Assembly (NCBI RefSeq): GCF_027579695.1
Contig: NC_083577.1
Location: 64,701,741-64,765,740, forward strand
Direction: 5' to 3'
DNA from: Neoarius graeffei
Taxonomy: Eukaryota; Chordata; Actinopteri; Siluriformes; Ariidae
DNA: 64,000 bases
In this document: one piece after another, positions 54,189 through 64,000 of the stretch
Layout of the letters: each line of letters opens with the position of its first letter
Position numbering within the stretch: position 1 is the first letter of the stretch
The notes under the pieces: model-generated
Database searches by the model: none
Told to the model about the DNA's origin: nothing
Seen by the model: the letters and a program-made list of their open reading frames with translations, nothing else
Position numbers and translations under genes: made by a program

Positions 54189-55507
54189 CAACCCCAATTC
54201 CAAAAAAGTTGGGACAAAGTACAAATTGTAAATAAAAACAGAATGCAATGATGTGGAAGTTTCAAAATTCCATATTTTATTCAGAATAGAACATAGATGA
54301 CATATCAAATGTTTAAACTGAGAAAATGTATCATTTAAAGAGAAAAATTAGGTGATTTTAAATTTCATGACAACAACACTTCTCAAAAATGTTGGGACAA
54401 GGCCATGTTTACCACTGTGAGACATCCCCTTTTCTCTTTACAACAGTCTGTAAACGTCTGGGGCTGAGGAGACAAGTTGCTCAAGTTTAGGGATAGGAAT
54501 GTTAACCCATTCTTGTCTAATGTAGGATTCTAGTTGCTCAACTGTCTTAGGTCTTTTTTGTCGTATCTTCAGAGATGCAGGCTTCTGAACTGAGCGCTGA
54601 TAACAACTCGGGTCGTCCTTCTCCTCTTTAGTCCGAATGACACGGCGTCCCTGATTTCCATAAAGAACTTCAAATTTTGATTCGTCTGACCACAGAACAG
54701 TTTTTCACTTTGCCACAGTCCATTTTAAATGAGCCTTGGCCCAGAGAAGACGTCTGCGCTTCTGGATCATGTTTAGATACGGCTTCTTCTTTGAACTATA
54801 GGGTTTTAGCTGGCAACGGCGGATGGCACGGTGAACTGTGTTCACAGATAATGTTCTCTGGAAATATTCCTGAGCCCATTTTGTGATTTCCAATACAGAA
54901 GCATGCCTGTATGTGATGCAGTGCCGTCTAAGGGCCCGAAGATCACGGGCACCCAGTATGGTTTTCCGGCCTTGACCCTTACGCACAGAGATTCTTCCAG
55001 ATTCTCTGAATCTTTTGATGATATTATGCACTGTAGATGATGGTATGTTCAAACTCTTTGCAATTTTATACTGTCGAACTCCTTTCTGATATTGCTCCAC
55101 TATTTGTCAGCGCAGAATTAGGGGGATTGGTGATCCTCTTCCCATCTTTACTTCTGAGAGCCACCGCCACTCCAAGATGCTCTTTTTATACCCAGTCATG
55201 TTAATGACCTATTGCCAATTGACCTAATGAGTTGCAATTTGGTCCTCCAGCTGTTCCTTTTTTGTACCTTTAACTTTTCCAGCCTCTTATTGCCCCTGTC
55301 CCAACTTTTTTGAGATGTGTTGCTGTCATGAAATTTCAAATGAGCCAATATTTGGCATGACATTTTAAAATGTCTCACTTTCGACATTTGATATGTTGTC
55401 TATGTTCTATTGTGAATACAATATCAGTTTTTGAGATTTGTAAATTATCGCATTCCGTTTTTATTTACAATTTGTACTTTGTCCCAACTTTTTTGGAATC
55501 GGGGTTG
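54189..55507 (-). mobile_element. Tc1 element copy 3, internally deleted
   Basis: 1319 bp, TA at 54187-54188 and 55508-55509, both ends intact. About 285 bp are missing at 54570-54572 relative to copies 1 and 2. The remaining transposase frame also has a stop (CGA to TGA in the ILRRQIVEQ codons, about 55109). It can be moved by another copy but makes no active enzyme. Confidence 0.92.
54430..55197 (-). pseudogene. Tc1 transposase pseudogene lacking two catalytic residues
   Basis: QKPASL is joined directly to KIRQKRPKTVEQL. The roughly 95 missing codons include the second Asp (HDNAKPHT) and the Glu (SPIENIW). The first Asp (SDESKFEV) and the DNA-binding domain remain. Another small loss near 54464 (gtctggggctgagg) shifts the C-terminal frame. 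Confidence 0.88.
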
Positions 55508-55721
55508 TAAAATCAATCATAGCAAAAGAAAAACAGTCGTTTACATTTGTTTATATAAAAACATTTCCAGTTTAAAAAAAAAAAGTTTCTCCCAAAACCA
55601 ATTCCAATCTGTTACAGGATCTGATATCTAATGTTTTATTTGATATCCAATCCACCATTGTGGTTGGTATCAGCTTGATGCTGATACTGGATATCAGATC
55701 GGTACTTTAAATGTGCTCTAT

Positions 55722-55985
55722 TAGGCACGGTGGTGCAGTGGTTAGCACTGTTGCCCCACAGTAAGAAGGTTCCAGGTTCAAATCTCATGGCAGATGGAGG
55801 TCTTTCTGTGTGGAGTTTGCATGTTTTCCCTGTATCTGTGTGGGTTTGCTCTGGTTTCCCTCCCACACACAGTTCAAAGACACGTGGATTAAAGGAAAAT
55901 ACTCAGCCACTGGGTTTGCACAAGCCAGTGCATACTTAGCACCAGTCTCAAGCCTGGATAGATTGAGGAGGGTTGTGTCAGGAGG
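55722..55985 (+). repeat. Old SINE-A relative
   Basis: Head gcacggtggtgcagtggtta and body gtgtggagtttgcatgtttt are clear. The second half is diverged (gtgcatacttagcaccagtc), so it is an older subfamily. Confidence 0.6.
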
Positions 55986-55987
55986 GG

Positions 55988-56790
55988 TCTTCTTCTTTTG
56001 GCTGCTCCCGATTAGGGGTCGCCACAGCGGATCTTTCGTCTCCATTGCTCCCTCTCTTCCACATCCTTCTCTACCACACCTGCCACTTTCATGTCCTCTC
56101 TCACCACATCCATGTCAAGTCAAGTTTATTTGTATAGTGCTTTTAACAATAAACATTGTCGCAAAGCAGCTTTACAGAATTTGAATGACTTAAAACATGA
56201 GCTAATTTTATCCCTAATCTATCCCCAGTGAGCAAGCCTGTGGCGACGGTGGCAAGGAAAAACTCCCTCAGACGACATGAGGAAGAAACCTCGAGAGGAA
56301 CCAGACCCAAAAGGGAACCCATCCTCATTTGGGCAACAACAGACAACATGACTATAACATTAACAGTTTTAACATGAAGTCAGTTTCGTTGATGTTATAA
56401 CTCTTCATTGATGGAAACGTGAGTGCAAAACTGTTCATGACAACTGCAGTCCTAAAGTTAGCAAGTCAACTGTAGTCCTCAGCCATAAAAGCATTACTGT
56501 AAGCGTCCAGAGCGTCTTCCAAGTGTGACTTTCAACTGTCCATACGGGGCCGTCCTCCACAGGAGCGATGCGATGAGACTCCAACCAGACACAGGGCACC
56601 AGGATGGATCAAGCACGTCCGAGGACCATGCATCTCCTCTTTGGCCTTCCTCGCTTTCGTGTGCCTGGCAGCTCCATCCTCAAGATTCTGCGTCAGGAAG
56701 GGTATCCAGTATAAAACCTGTGCCAAACCAAATAGGCGGAACAGATCCGCTGTGGCGACCCCTAATGGGAGTAGCTGAAAGTAGAACAAC
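55988..56790. mobile_element. Element with 40-bp inverted ends, split by an L2 end
   Basis: Left ggctgctcccgattagggg then tcgccacagcggatc; right end is its near complement (56740-56785). Between 56113 and 56625 lies a minus-strand L2 3' end. The two arms otherwise join as one fish repeat (cctctctcaccacatccatg / catctcctctttggccttcc). Confidence 0.65.
56113..56625 (-). mobile_element. L2 LINE 3' end, truncated
   Basis: About 510 bp matching the 3' UTR at 1620-2150. The cttgact tail lies at the left. ccatg borders both sides as a possible short target duplication. Confidence 0.8.
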
Positions 56791-56853
56791 ATAAGTTTCT
56801 TGGTAAAAGATACTAAATGCCCAAAAGGTACAAAAGCTTGTGAGTACCATCCT

Positions 56854-57213
56854 CATCTCATCTCATTATCTCTAGCCACTTTATCCTTCTACAGGGTCGC
56901 AGGCAAGCTGGAGCCTATCCCAGCTGACTACGGGCGAAAGGCCGTACACCCTGGACAAGTCGCCAGGTCATCACAGGGCTGACACATAGACACAGACAAC
57001 CATTCACACTCACAGCTACGGTCAATTTAGAGTCACCAGTTAACCTAACCTGCATGTCTTTGGGGGAAACCGGAGCACCCGGAGGAAACCCACGCGGACA
57101 CGGGGAGAACATGCAAACTCCGCACAGAAAGGCCCTCGCCAGCCCCGGGGCTCGAACCCAGGACCTTCTTGCTGTGAGGCGACAGCGCTAACCACTACAC
57201 CACCGTGCCGCCT
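56854..57213 (-). repeat. SINE-A, full length (ATGAG tail)
   Basis: 13-bp duplication tgagtaccatcct at 56841-56853 and 57214-57226. Confidence 0.93.
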
Positions 57214-57250
57214 TGAGTACCATCCTGTCAGGTTTATTTTCTAACAGTGT

Positions 57251-57511
57251 GTGAAGAAAATGGAGTTTATTCTAACTGTAATGAACTTTTTCATCCTTAT
57301 GGTGGCAGTGTTGATATTACTACTTTACCTCTTTCTCTCACACACACAGACACAATTAAGGCATGTTCAGTTCACTTTGAATTGTTCAATTACATCTCCT
57401 TACTGCAGACATGTGGATGACATCTGCTGCTCTGGTTCTGTGTTAAAGTCTGTCATTAAGCACACCACATCAGTCACAGTCCCTCTGCAGGAGCCCAGCT
57501 CTGATCACTGA
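57251..57511 (+). other. Small ORF with a hydrophobic start, unproven
   Basis: 86 codons: MEFILTVMNFFILMVAVLIL then LLYLFL would make one membrane segment or signal, followed by a Cys- and Thr-containing tail. No family recognised, no splice context, and the tail includes a ctcacacacacag microsatellite. Probably chance. Confidence 0.15.
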
Positions 57512-58117
57512 GCTCACTCCATAACTGCAAAGGTCAAACTACATTAAAGGCTTCATGCCCTCAGTACCTCCAGTCATGACCTCATTAACATGTTCTAGAA
57601 ATCCCCTGTGCTAATGCCTTCTCCTGAGGTGACTATACCATGCGCCTCAATTACTTTAATAAGAACAAGCTTCTATAGTGTTCAGTTCTTCACATTATTT
57701 TCCTCTGTCTCTTATTCATCCTTACATGATTATACAGAAGGAAAATGAGTTGAATTTGAAAAAAGAAAAAAAAAAAGTCAGCCCCATTCTTGATGACGTC
57801 ATACAGTTGACGAGGAGTAGGCGGAGCCACACACGTCCTCTTGAAGAGTTCTTGGGCTGTTCGATTCCCAGAAAGTTGGAGTCGACTCCCGTTCCAACTC
57901 CAGCTGTTGGGACTCGGTAGAGTCGATTCAAAGAGCCGAATCCACGCACATCATTTCCTTAAGGCAAAAACTAAAACACAGGCAGTGAACGAAGACAGGC
58001 AGTGCAATCCTATTTCAGGACATTATTTTCAGTAATAGTTCGAGTGAAAAGGGATCTTGACACGTGGACTACACTTTTCTTTTGGCAGCAGAATAAACAA
58101 GTGCCATTTTAACGCGT

Positions 58118-58217
58118 TTGAGAGCTGATCAAGCTAATTTACCTCCTGATTTGTAACCCATCGAGTTAACTCGATGGGTTACAAATCAGGAGGTAAATTA
58201 GCTTGATCAGCTCTCAA
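58118..58217. repeat. Perfect 100-bp palindrome without spacer
   Basis: Arms 58118-58167 and 58168-58217 are exact complements, with centre gagtt/aactc. The arm begins ttgagagctgatcaagct. Confidence 0.97.
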
Positions 58218-58357
58218 CAAAACATTCTCAGAACATTATGAAATGTTCCCAAAAGTAATATTTTGTTTTCGTTGATAAAGTCAGCACTGTACATAAAATG
58301 CTCTAGTAACTGCTTGCAGGACCACAATGGAAATAAGTGTTATACACTTTCTTGTAG

Positions 58358-58733
58358 GGCGGCACGGTGGTGTAGTGGTTAGCGCTGTCGCCTCACAGCA
58401 AGAAGGTCCGGGTTCGAGCCCCGTGGCCGACAAGGGCCTTTCTGTGCGGAGTTTGCATGTTCTCCCCGTGTCCGTGTGGGTTTCCTCCGGGTGCTCCGGT
58501 TTCCTCCACAGTCCAAAGACATGCAGGTTAGGTTAACTGGTGACTCTAAATTGACCGTAGGTGTGAATGTGAGTGTGAATGGTTGTCTGTGTCTATGTGT
58601 CAGCCCTGTGATGACCTGGCGACTTGTCCAGGGTGTACCCCGCCTTTCGCCCATAGTCAGCTGGGATAGGCTCCAGCTTGCCTGCGACCCTGTAGGACAG
58701 GAAAAAGCGGCTAGAGATAATGAGATGAGATGA
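58358..58733 (+). repeat. SINE-A, full length (ATGAG tail)
   Basis: Near consensus. First of two same-strand copies 170 bp apart. Confidence 0.92.
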
Positions 58734-58905
58734 GAATCAAGGAGGGCTTTTTTTCCTTAACACGGGGCTGTATTTCTGAAATGCTATTGGCTAGTTCGTT
58801 GCTTGGCTATGGGTACAAAAATTAGCAAATTTTGTCAACAAAATGGCTGACTTTGCTGACTCAGCAATGCCGCGTTTCGTATTATTTGACGAAGAAATGA
58901 TAAAC

Positions 58906-59289
58906 TGGGCGGCACGGTGGTGTAGTGGTTAGCGCTGTCGCCTCACAGCAAGAAGGTCCGGGTTCGAGCCCCGTGGCCGGCGAGGGCCTTTCTGTGTGGA
59001 GTTTGCATGTTCTCCCCGTGTCCGTGTGGGTTTCCTCCGGGTGCTCCGGTTTCTCCCACAGTCCAAAGGCATGCAGGTTAGGTTAACTGGTGACTCTAAA
59101 TTGACCGTAGGTGTGAATGTGAGTGTGAATGGTTGTCTGTGTCTATGTGTCAGCCCTGTGATGACCTGGCGACTTGTCCAGGGTGTACCCCGCCTTTCGC
59201 CCGTGGTCAGCTGGGATAGGCTCCAGCTTGCCTGCAACCCTGTAGAACAGGATAAAGCGGCTAGAGATAATGAGATGAGATGAGATGAG
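58906..59289 (+). repeat. SINE-A, full length, reference copy
   Basis: 9-bp duplication atgataaac at 58897-58905 and 59290-59298. Structure of the family: tRNA-like head (A box tggtgtagtggttagcgctg, B box ggtccgggttcgagcccc), a body of about 270 bp (gcatgttctccccgtgtccg, ccccacagtccaaagacatg, ttgtccagggtgtaccccgc), and a 3' end gctagagataatgagatgag. About two dozen copies lie in the window. The recurrent 90- to 110-aa frames on them are not proteins. Confidence 0.95.
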
Positions 59290-59469
59290 ATGATAAACCT
59301 GAAAATCCTCGTGTCGTGTCACCGTGTCATGATGAAAGACGCTTTAGAAACTGATTCAAACGTGCAAGTTAGTCTTGCGCCCTGATTGGTTCAGAAAACG
59401 TGAATGACAAATGTTGTGAACTTGAATGGCTTCCAAAGTATGAATTTGACCCTCTATATTATCAACAAG

Positions 59470-59595
59470 TAATTGTATGGTTCCTCGCAAAATTAAGGAT
59501 CAGTTTTCCCTCGTGATTTCAAAGTTTTGAAATTTTCAAAACTTCGAAATCACTCGTGAAATTAATCCTTAATTTTACTCAGCCCCATATGATTA
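59470..59595. repeat. Imperfect hairpin
   Basis: gtgatttcaaagttttgaaa meets its complement with almost no loop, and the arms continue as caaaattaaggat / atccttaatttt. No ORF. Confidence 0.75.
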
Positions 59596-59781
59596 CCTAT
59601 ACTTATCCGTGTATCTTAATTTATGTATTTTGTGCATTATTTTGCTAAATAAAATCAATCAATCAACTTTAAACATCAACATTCATAGTTACAAAAAACA
59701 GTTACCAAGGCTTACACTATGCAATAACCTTCTGGGAACATTCTGATAACGTTCTCCAGTAGTCACATAAAAGTAAATCCT

Positions 59782-59787
<6 letters not shown>

Positions 59788-59860
<73 letters not shown>
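59788..59860. repeat. Compound (TA)n(GA)n microsatellite
   Basis: About 38 bp TA followed by about 35 bp GA, immediately before an L2 end. Confidence 0.95.
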
Positions 59861-59863
<3 letters not shown>

Positions 59864-59866
59864 TTT

Positions 59867-60686
59867 ATAACTTTAGAGTGTTTTGGTAAACTGGGATGTA
59901 TGGATGCTGTCAGTCCCCACTCGCTTGCTCACTCAAGTTTGTTGACGGTGTAGTGGCTGCTGCTTTATGTCCCGGGGCTCCCTCAGGCCTGTGTTACCTT
60001 ATGGCTCTCTCCTTTTAGTTATGCTGTCATAGTTAGTTTTGCTGGAGTCCCTGCTTGTACTCAGTGCAAAATGTATACTGCTCCTACTTATTCAGGTGAC
60101 ATTGGGCATACCTAACAACCTGTGTCCCTCTGAGTTACATGTCGGTCCTGAGATCGAGATGCTGACCTCTTCTGCTCCTCGGACCTGCCTGATCCATCCT
60201 GATGCCCTGTGTCTGGTCAGAGTCTCATCACATCTCTCCTGTGGAGGACGGCCCCATGTGGACAGTTGAAAGTCACACTTGGAAGACGCTCTGGGCACTT
60301 ACAGTAATGCTTTTATGGCTGAGGACTACAGTTGACTTGCTAACTTTATGACTGCAGTTGTCATGAACAGTTTTACACTCAAGTTTCCATCAATGAAGAG
60401 TTATAACATCAATGAAAACAGTTAAAACTGTTAATGTTATAGTCACGTTGTCTGTTGTTGCCCAAATGAGGATGGGTTCCCTTTTGAGTCTGGTTCCTCT
60501 CGAGGTTTCTTCCTCATGTCGTCTGAGGGAGTTTTTCCTTGCCACCGTCACCACAGGCTTGCTCATTGGGGATAGATTAGGGATCAAATTAGCTCATGTT
60601 TAAAGTCATTCAAATTCTGTAAAGCTGCTTTGCGGCAATGTTTATTGTTAAAAGCGCTATACAAATAAACTTGACTTGACTTTTCA
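59867..60686 (+). mobile_element. L2 LINE 3' UTR copy
   Basis: Matches 1268-2150 throughout and ends with the same cttgact tail. 5' truncated within the UTR. Confidence 0.88.
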
Positions 60687-60743
60687 TTAATTTCAATTAT
60701 ATACTCAGGAAGTTTGGCACTTTTATTTTTATGTATGTATGTG

Positions 60744-61058
60744 AGGGCGACACGGTGGTGTAGTGGTTAGCACTGTCACCTCACAGCAAGAAGGTCCTGG
60801 GTTCGAGCCCAGCGGCCGACGAGGGCCTTTCTGTGTGGAGTTTGCACGTTCTCCCCGTGTCTGCATGGGTTTCCTCCGGGTGCTCCGGTTTCCCCCAAAG
60901 ACATGCAGGTTAGGTTAATTGGTGGCGCCAAATTGGCTGTAGGTGTGCATGGTTGTCTGTGTCAGCCCTGCGATGGCCTGGCGACTTGTCCAGGGTGTAC
61001 CCTGGATAGGCTCCAGCTTGCCTGCGACCCTGTAGAACAGGATAAGCGACTACAGATA
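60744..61058 (+). repeat. SINE-A, ATGG-tail relative, shortened body
   Basis: Head intact. Several body segments absent (ccacagtc before caaagacatg, gcctttcgcccgtagtc after gtgtaccc). tgtatgt on both sides. Confidence 0.85.
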
Positions 61059-61528
61059 ATGTGTATGTAACGACAAACTAACGTTTCCAGAATGTTCTAG
61101 GAAGCGATAATTGTTGATGTGGGTGCGAACAATTATGTCGCCTACTAATTTTACATTTTACTGTACTTTCCAAAGTAAAAAAATACTAACAAACAGCTGC
61201 TGTTTGTGGTGAGAATGATGCACTTGTCAGACTGACAGAAAGCAGACTTTCATACTAGTGCATCTCAAAAAATTAGAATAACATGAAAGAGTTCCTTTTT
61301 TTCATAATTTAATTCAAAAAGGTAAACTTTCATATATTCTATATTCATTACATGTAAAGTAAAATATTTAAAGCCTTTTTTGTTTTAATTTTGATGATTA
61401 TGGCTTATAGCTCATGAAAATCAGAAATCCAGTATCTCAAATTATTAGAATATTCCCTAAGATCAATCAAAAAAAGGATTTACGATACAGAAATGTCCAA
61501 CTTCTGAAAAGTATATTTATTTATACAC

Positions 61529-62462
61529 TCAATACTTGGTTGGGGCTCCTTTACCATGAATTACTGTATCAATGCGGTGTGGCATGGAGGTGATCAGTCT
61601 GTGGCACTGCTGAGGTGTTATTGAAGCCCAGGTTGCTTTGATAGTGGCCTTCAGCGTATCTGTATTTTTGGGTCGGGTGTTTCTCATCTTCCTCTTGACA
61701 ATACCCCATAGATTCTCTATGGGGTTCAGGTCAGGCAAGTTGGCTGGCCAATCAAACACAGTAATATCATGGTCAGCAAACCATTTGGTAGTAGTTTTGG
61801 CACTGTGGGTAGGTGCCAAGTCCTGCTGGAAAAGGAAATCAGCATCTCCAAAAAGCTCATCAGCAGATGGAAGCATGAAGTGCTCTAAAATCTCCTGGTA
61901 GATGGCTGTGTTGACTTTGGACTTGATAAAATACAGTGGGCCAACACCAGCAGATGACATGGCACCCCAAATCATCACAGACTGTGGAAACTTCACACTG
62001 GGCTTCAAACACCTTGGATTCTGTGCCTCTCCACTCTTCCTCCAGACTCTAGAACCGTGATTTCCAGATTAAATGCAAAATGTACTTTCATCTGAAAAGA
62101 GGACTTTGGACCACTGAGCATTTCTTTCTCTCCTTAGCCCAGATAAGACACTTCTGAAATTGTCTCTGGCTCAGGAGTAGCTTGATATTAGGAATGCGAA
62201 AGTTGTATCCCCTTTCTTGAAGATGTCTGTTCATGATGGGTCTTGATACACTGACACCAGCCTCAGTCCACTCCTTGTGAAGCTCTCCCAAATTCTTGAA
62301 TCAACTTTTCTTGACAATCCTCTCAAGACTGCGGCCATCCCTGTTGCTTGCGCACCTTTTCCAGCCACCCTTTTCAGCAATGACCTTCTGTGGCTTACCC
62401 TCCTTGTGGAGGGCATCAGCGATCATCTTCTGGACAACAGTCAAGTCAGCAGTCTTCCCCAT
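61529..62462 (-). pseudogene. Tc1 transposase pseudogene
   Basis: Starts MGKTADLTVVQKMIADALHK (62462), then frame changes through LHKEWTEAGVSVSRPIMNRHLQ parts. It is open again from 62008 to 61529 with FQQDLAPTHSAKTT, DWPANLPDLNPIENLWGIVK (second Asp and Glu, 34 residues apart) and a complete C-terminus. The first-Asp region (about 62090) is damaged. At least three frame disruptions. Confidence 0.85.
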
Positions 62463-62579
62463 GATTGTGGTTGTGTGTACTGAACTAGACCGAGACATAC
62501 ACCGTGCACTCAAACTTGAAATGAAATATTTTAATATTTTGAGATTTTTTTATGTTTTTGTACTGTATGCCATACTGAT

Positions 62580-62952
62580 CTCATCTCATTCTCATTATCT
62601 CTAGCCGCTTTATCCTGTTCTACAGGGTCGCAGGCAAGCTGGAGCCTATCCCAGCTGACTACGGGCGGGGTACACCCTGGACAAGTCGCCAGGTCATCAC
62701 AGGGCTGACACATAGACACAGACAACCATTCACACTCACATTCACACCTACGGTCAATTTAGAGTCACCAGTTAACCTAACCTGCATGTCTTTGGACTGT
62801 GGGGGAAACCGGAGCACCTGGAGGAAACCCACGCGGACATGGGGAGAACATGCAAACTCCACACAGAAAGGCCCTCACCGGCCACGGGGCTCGAACCCAG
62901 ACCTTCTTGCTGTGAGGCGACAGCACTAACCACTACCCCACCGTGCCGCCCC
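62580..62952 (-). repeat. SINE-A, full length, inside the Tc1
   Basis: 12-bp duplication tgccatactgat at 62568-62579 and 62953-62964. Confidence 0.93.
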
Positions 62953-63109
62953 TGCCATACTGATTAAAATTATAATAGAAAAAAAATGCTTGAAACATTT
63001 TAGTTTATGTGCAATGAGTCTGTAATATATAACATTTTCACTTTCTTAAATAACTGATGGAAAATATTGAACTTTTTCACAATATTCTAATTTTTTGAGA
63101 TGCACTAGT

Positions 63110-63975
63110 TAGTACATGCTTATGTTTTTATATTCTGTCCAGGAGCTGAAACTGAATCAATCGGAATCGATTCCAACTATTTTGTGTCGATTCTTATTTT
63201 TCCAACGCTTGAGTTGGGAGAGAGAGTCGACTCCATAGGAATCGACTCTCACGCCTTGGGCTTTCATGCAGAGGGAAGGTAACACGGGTGGGAAACTTTC
63301 TCTGGCGGATAATTCATGACACAAAACAGGTATTTATTAAAAGCTCTTCCTTTTTTGTTGTTGAACACGTGATATAGATGTAGAATGGATTTACCAGTGA
63401 GTTATTATGAGTTTATTGGAATTCAGGACCAAGTTGTATAGTTTGGATATAAAGTATTGTAGTCGTTCATGTTTTTAATATGTATATATATATGATGCCA
63501 CAATGTAACTAGCTTGCTAACTTGGGACAGCAGCAGCAGGAGGAGGAATGTGCCAGGACTTGTCTCTTTAACAGGGAAGGGAGTACTTGGTGTGGAAAGA
63601 ATGTTTGTTTAAATTAGCCATGATATGCTGTTTCCAAAGGTTTACTTAGTGTATGTCAAAACATTGCAATGTTCAACACTGGTTAATGTATTAGACCCAG
63701 AGAACACCTTTGACAGGTAAAAGTACATCAAGGTTTCTGTTTAAAGTCGCAGTGGACATGCTACAGTCACTTTCTGAACAACATACAAGTTTTCAATAAA
63801 ACTTAAGAGTTGAATGTTCATGCTCTTTTTTTTTTTTTAAGTGTTCATGAATTTATAACCACTGAGGTTAATTTCAGAGGCGTCCCTGGATACACTTCAC
63901 TTCAGCTGTGGTTTGACTTCAGTGGTCATTTTAGATGTTAAATGGAAAGTCAGCTTTTTAAAGCGTCCAATATTA
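63110..63975. other. Mostly unique; gagtcgactcc-rich patch at 63150-63255
   Basis: The patch has ggaatcgattcc, gagtcgactcc and ggaatcgactc words, also found at 57860-57925. Nothing else recognised. Confidence 0.4.
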
Positions 63976-64000
63976 CACTACCGTTCAAAAGTTTGGGGTC
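63976..64000 (+). mobile_element. Start of a transposon terminus, cut by window end
   Basis: actaccgttcaaaagtttgg is the terminus of a Tc1/mariner-type family common in vertebrates. Too short to say more. Confidence 0.45.

Larger units (their letters stand above)
61255..63109 (-). mobile_element. Tc1 element, different family, decayed and split by a SINE
   Basis: Inverted ends ctagtgcatctcaaaaaatt next to TA. 1.85 kb including a 373-bp SINE-A near its right (5') end. Only remnants of the transposase remain. Confidence 0.85.

Overview
The window is vertebrate nuclear DNA from a teleost fish. The evidence is two spliced host genes with clear vertebrate orthologues, plus a dense fish-type repeat load: Tc1/mariner, hAT, L2, Rex1-like and L1/Tx1-like LINEs, and about two dozen copies of one tRNA-headed SINE. 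The repeat mix looks otophysan, perhaps catfish; that is an impression, not a measurement. No bacterial features, CRISPR or free-standing tRNA/rRNA genes were seen.

Host genes. nostrin (+, 16 coding exons, 10625-26993, about 545 aa) encodes an F-BAR plus SH3 adaptor. spc25 (-, 6 coding exons, 40316-29971, about 236 aa) encodes a kinetochore NDC80-complex subunit. They are convergent, with stop codons about 3 kb apart. NOSTRIN and SPC25 are also neighbours in mammals, which supports both calls. All exon junctions were read by eye from GT/AG sites and phase; every exon joins in frame.

Layout. 1-2150: 3' half of an L2 LINE. 2416-9885: a Tc1 relic holding a THAP/YqaJ-type DNA transposon (E1, 2969-9798), which itself holds a nearly full-length L1-like LINE (3291-8688). 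10625-26993: nostrin. Its 6-kb intron 10 is almost wholly one Tc1 relic (18500-24295) carrying a BED-hAT, two SINEs, a MITE, a 709-bp palindrome with TTAA flanks, and a second THAP/YqaJ-type element (E2) containing a hAT within a hAT. 27195-29510: nested inverted-repeat elements. 29971-40316: spc25, whose introns hold an element with four copies of a short word (A), a LINE fragment blown up by a 32-bp minisatellite, a MITE, a second four-word element (B) and an intact Tc1. 41220-45070: SINE cluster. 45680-47279: second intact Tc1. 47650-49644: old LTR-element fossil. 50-64 kb: further SINEs, a Tc1 copy with an internal deletion, L2 3' ends, a 100-bp perfect palindrome, and a decayed Tc1 of another family.

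Most promising for novelty: (i) two related elements, E1 and E2, each with a THAP exon at the left end and a YqaJ-associated-type exon reading inward from the right; (ii) elements A and B, each with four copies of a 14-15 bp word at matching positions, where the word differs between the two elements; (iii) the spacerless and near-perfect palindromes.
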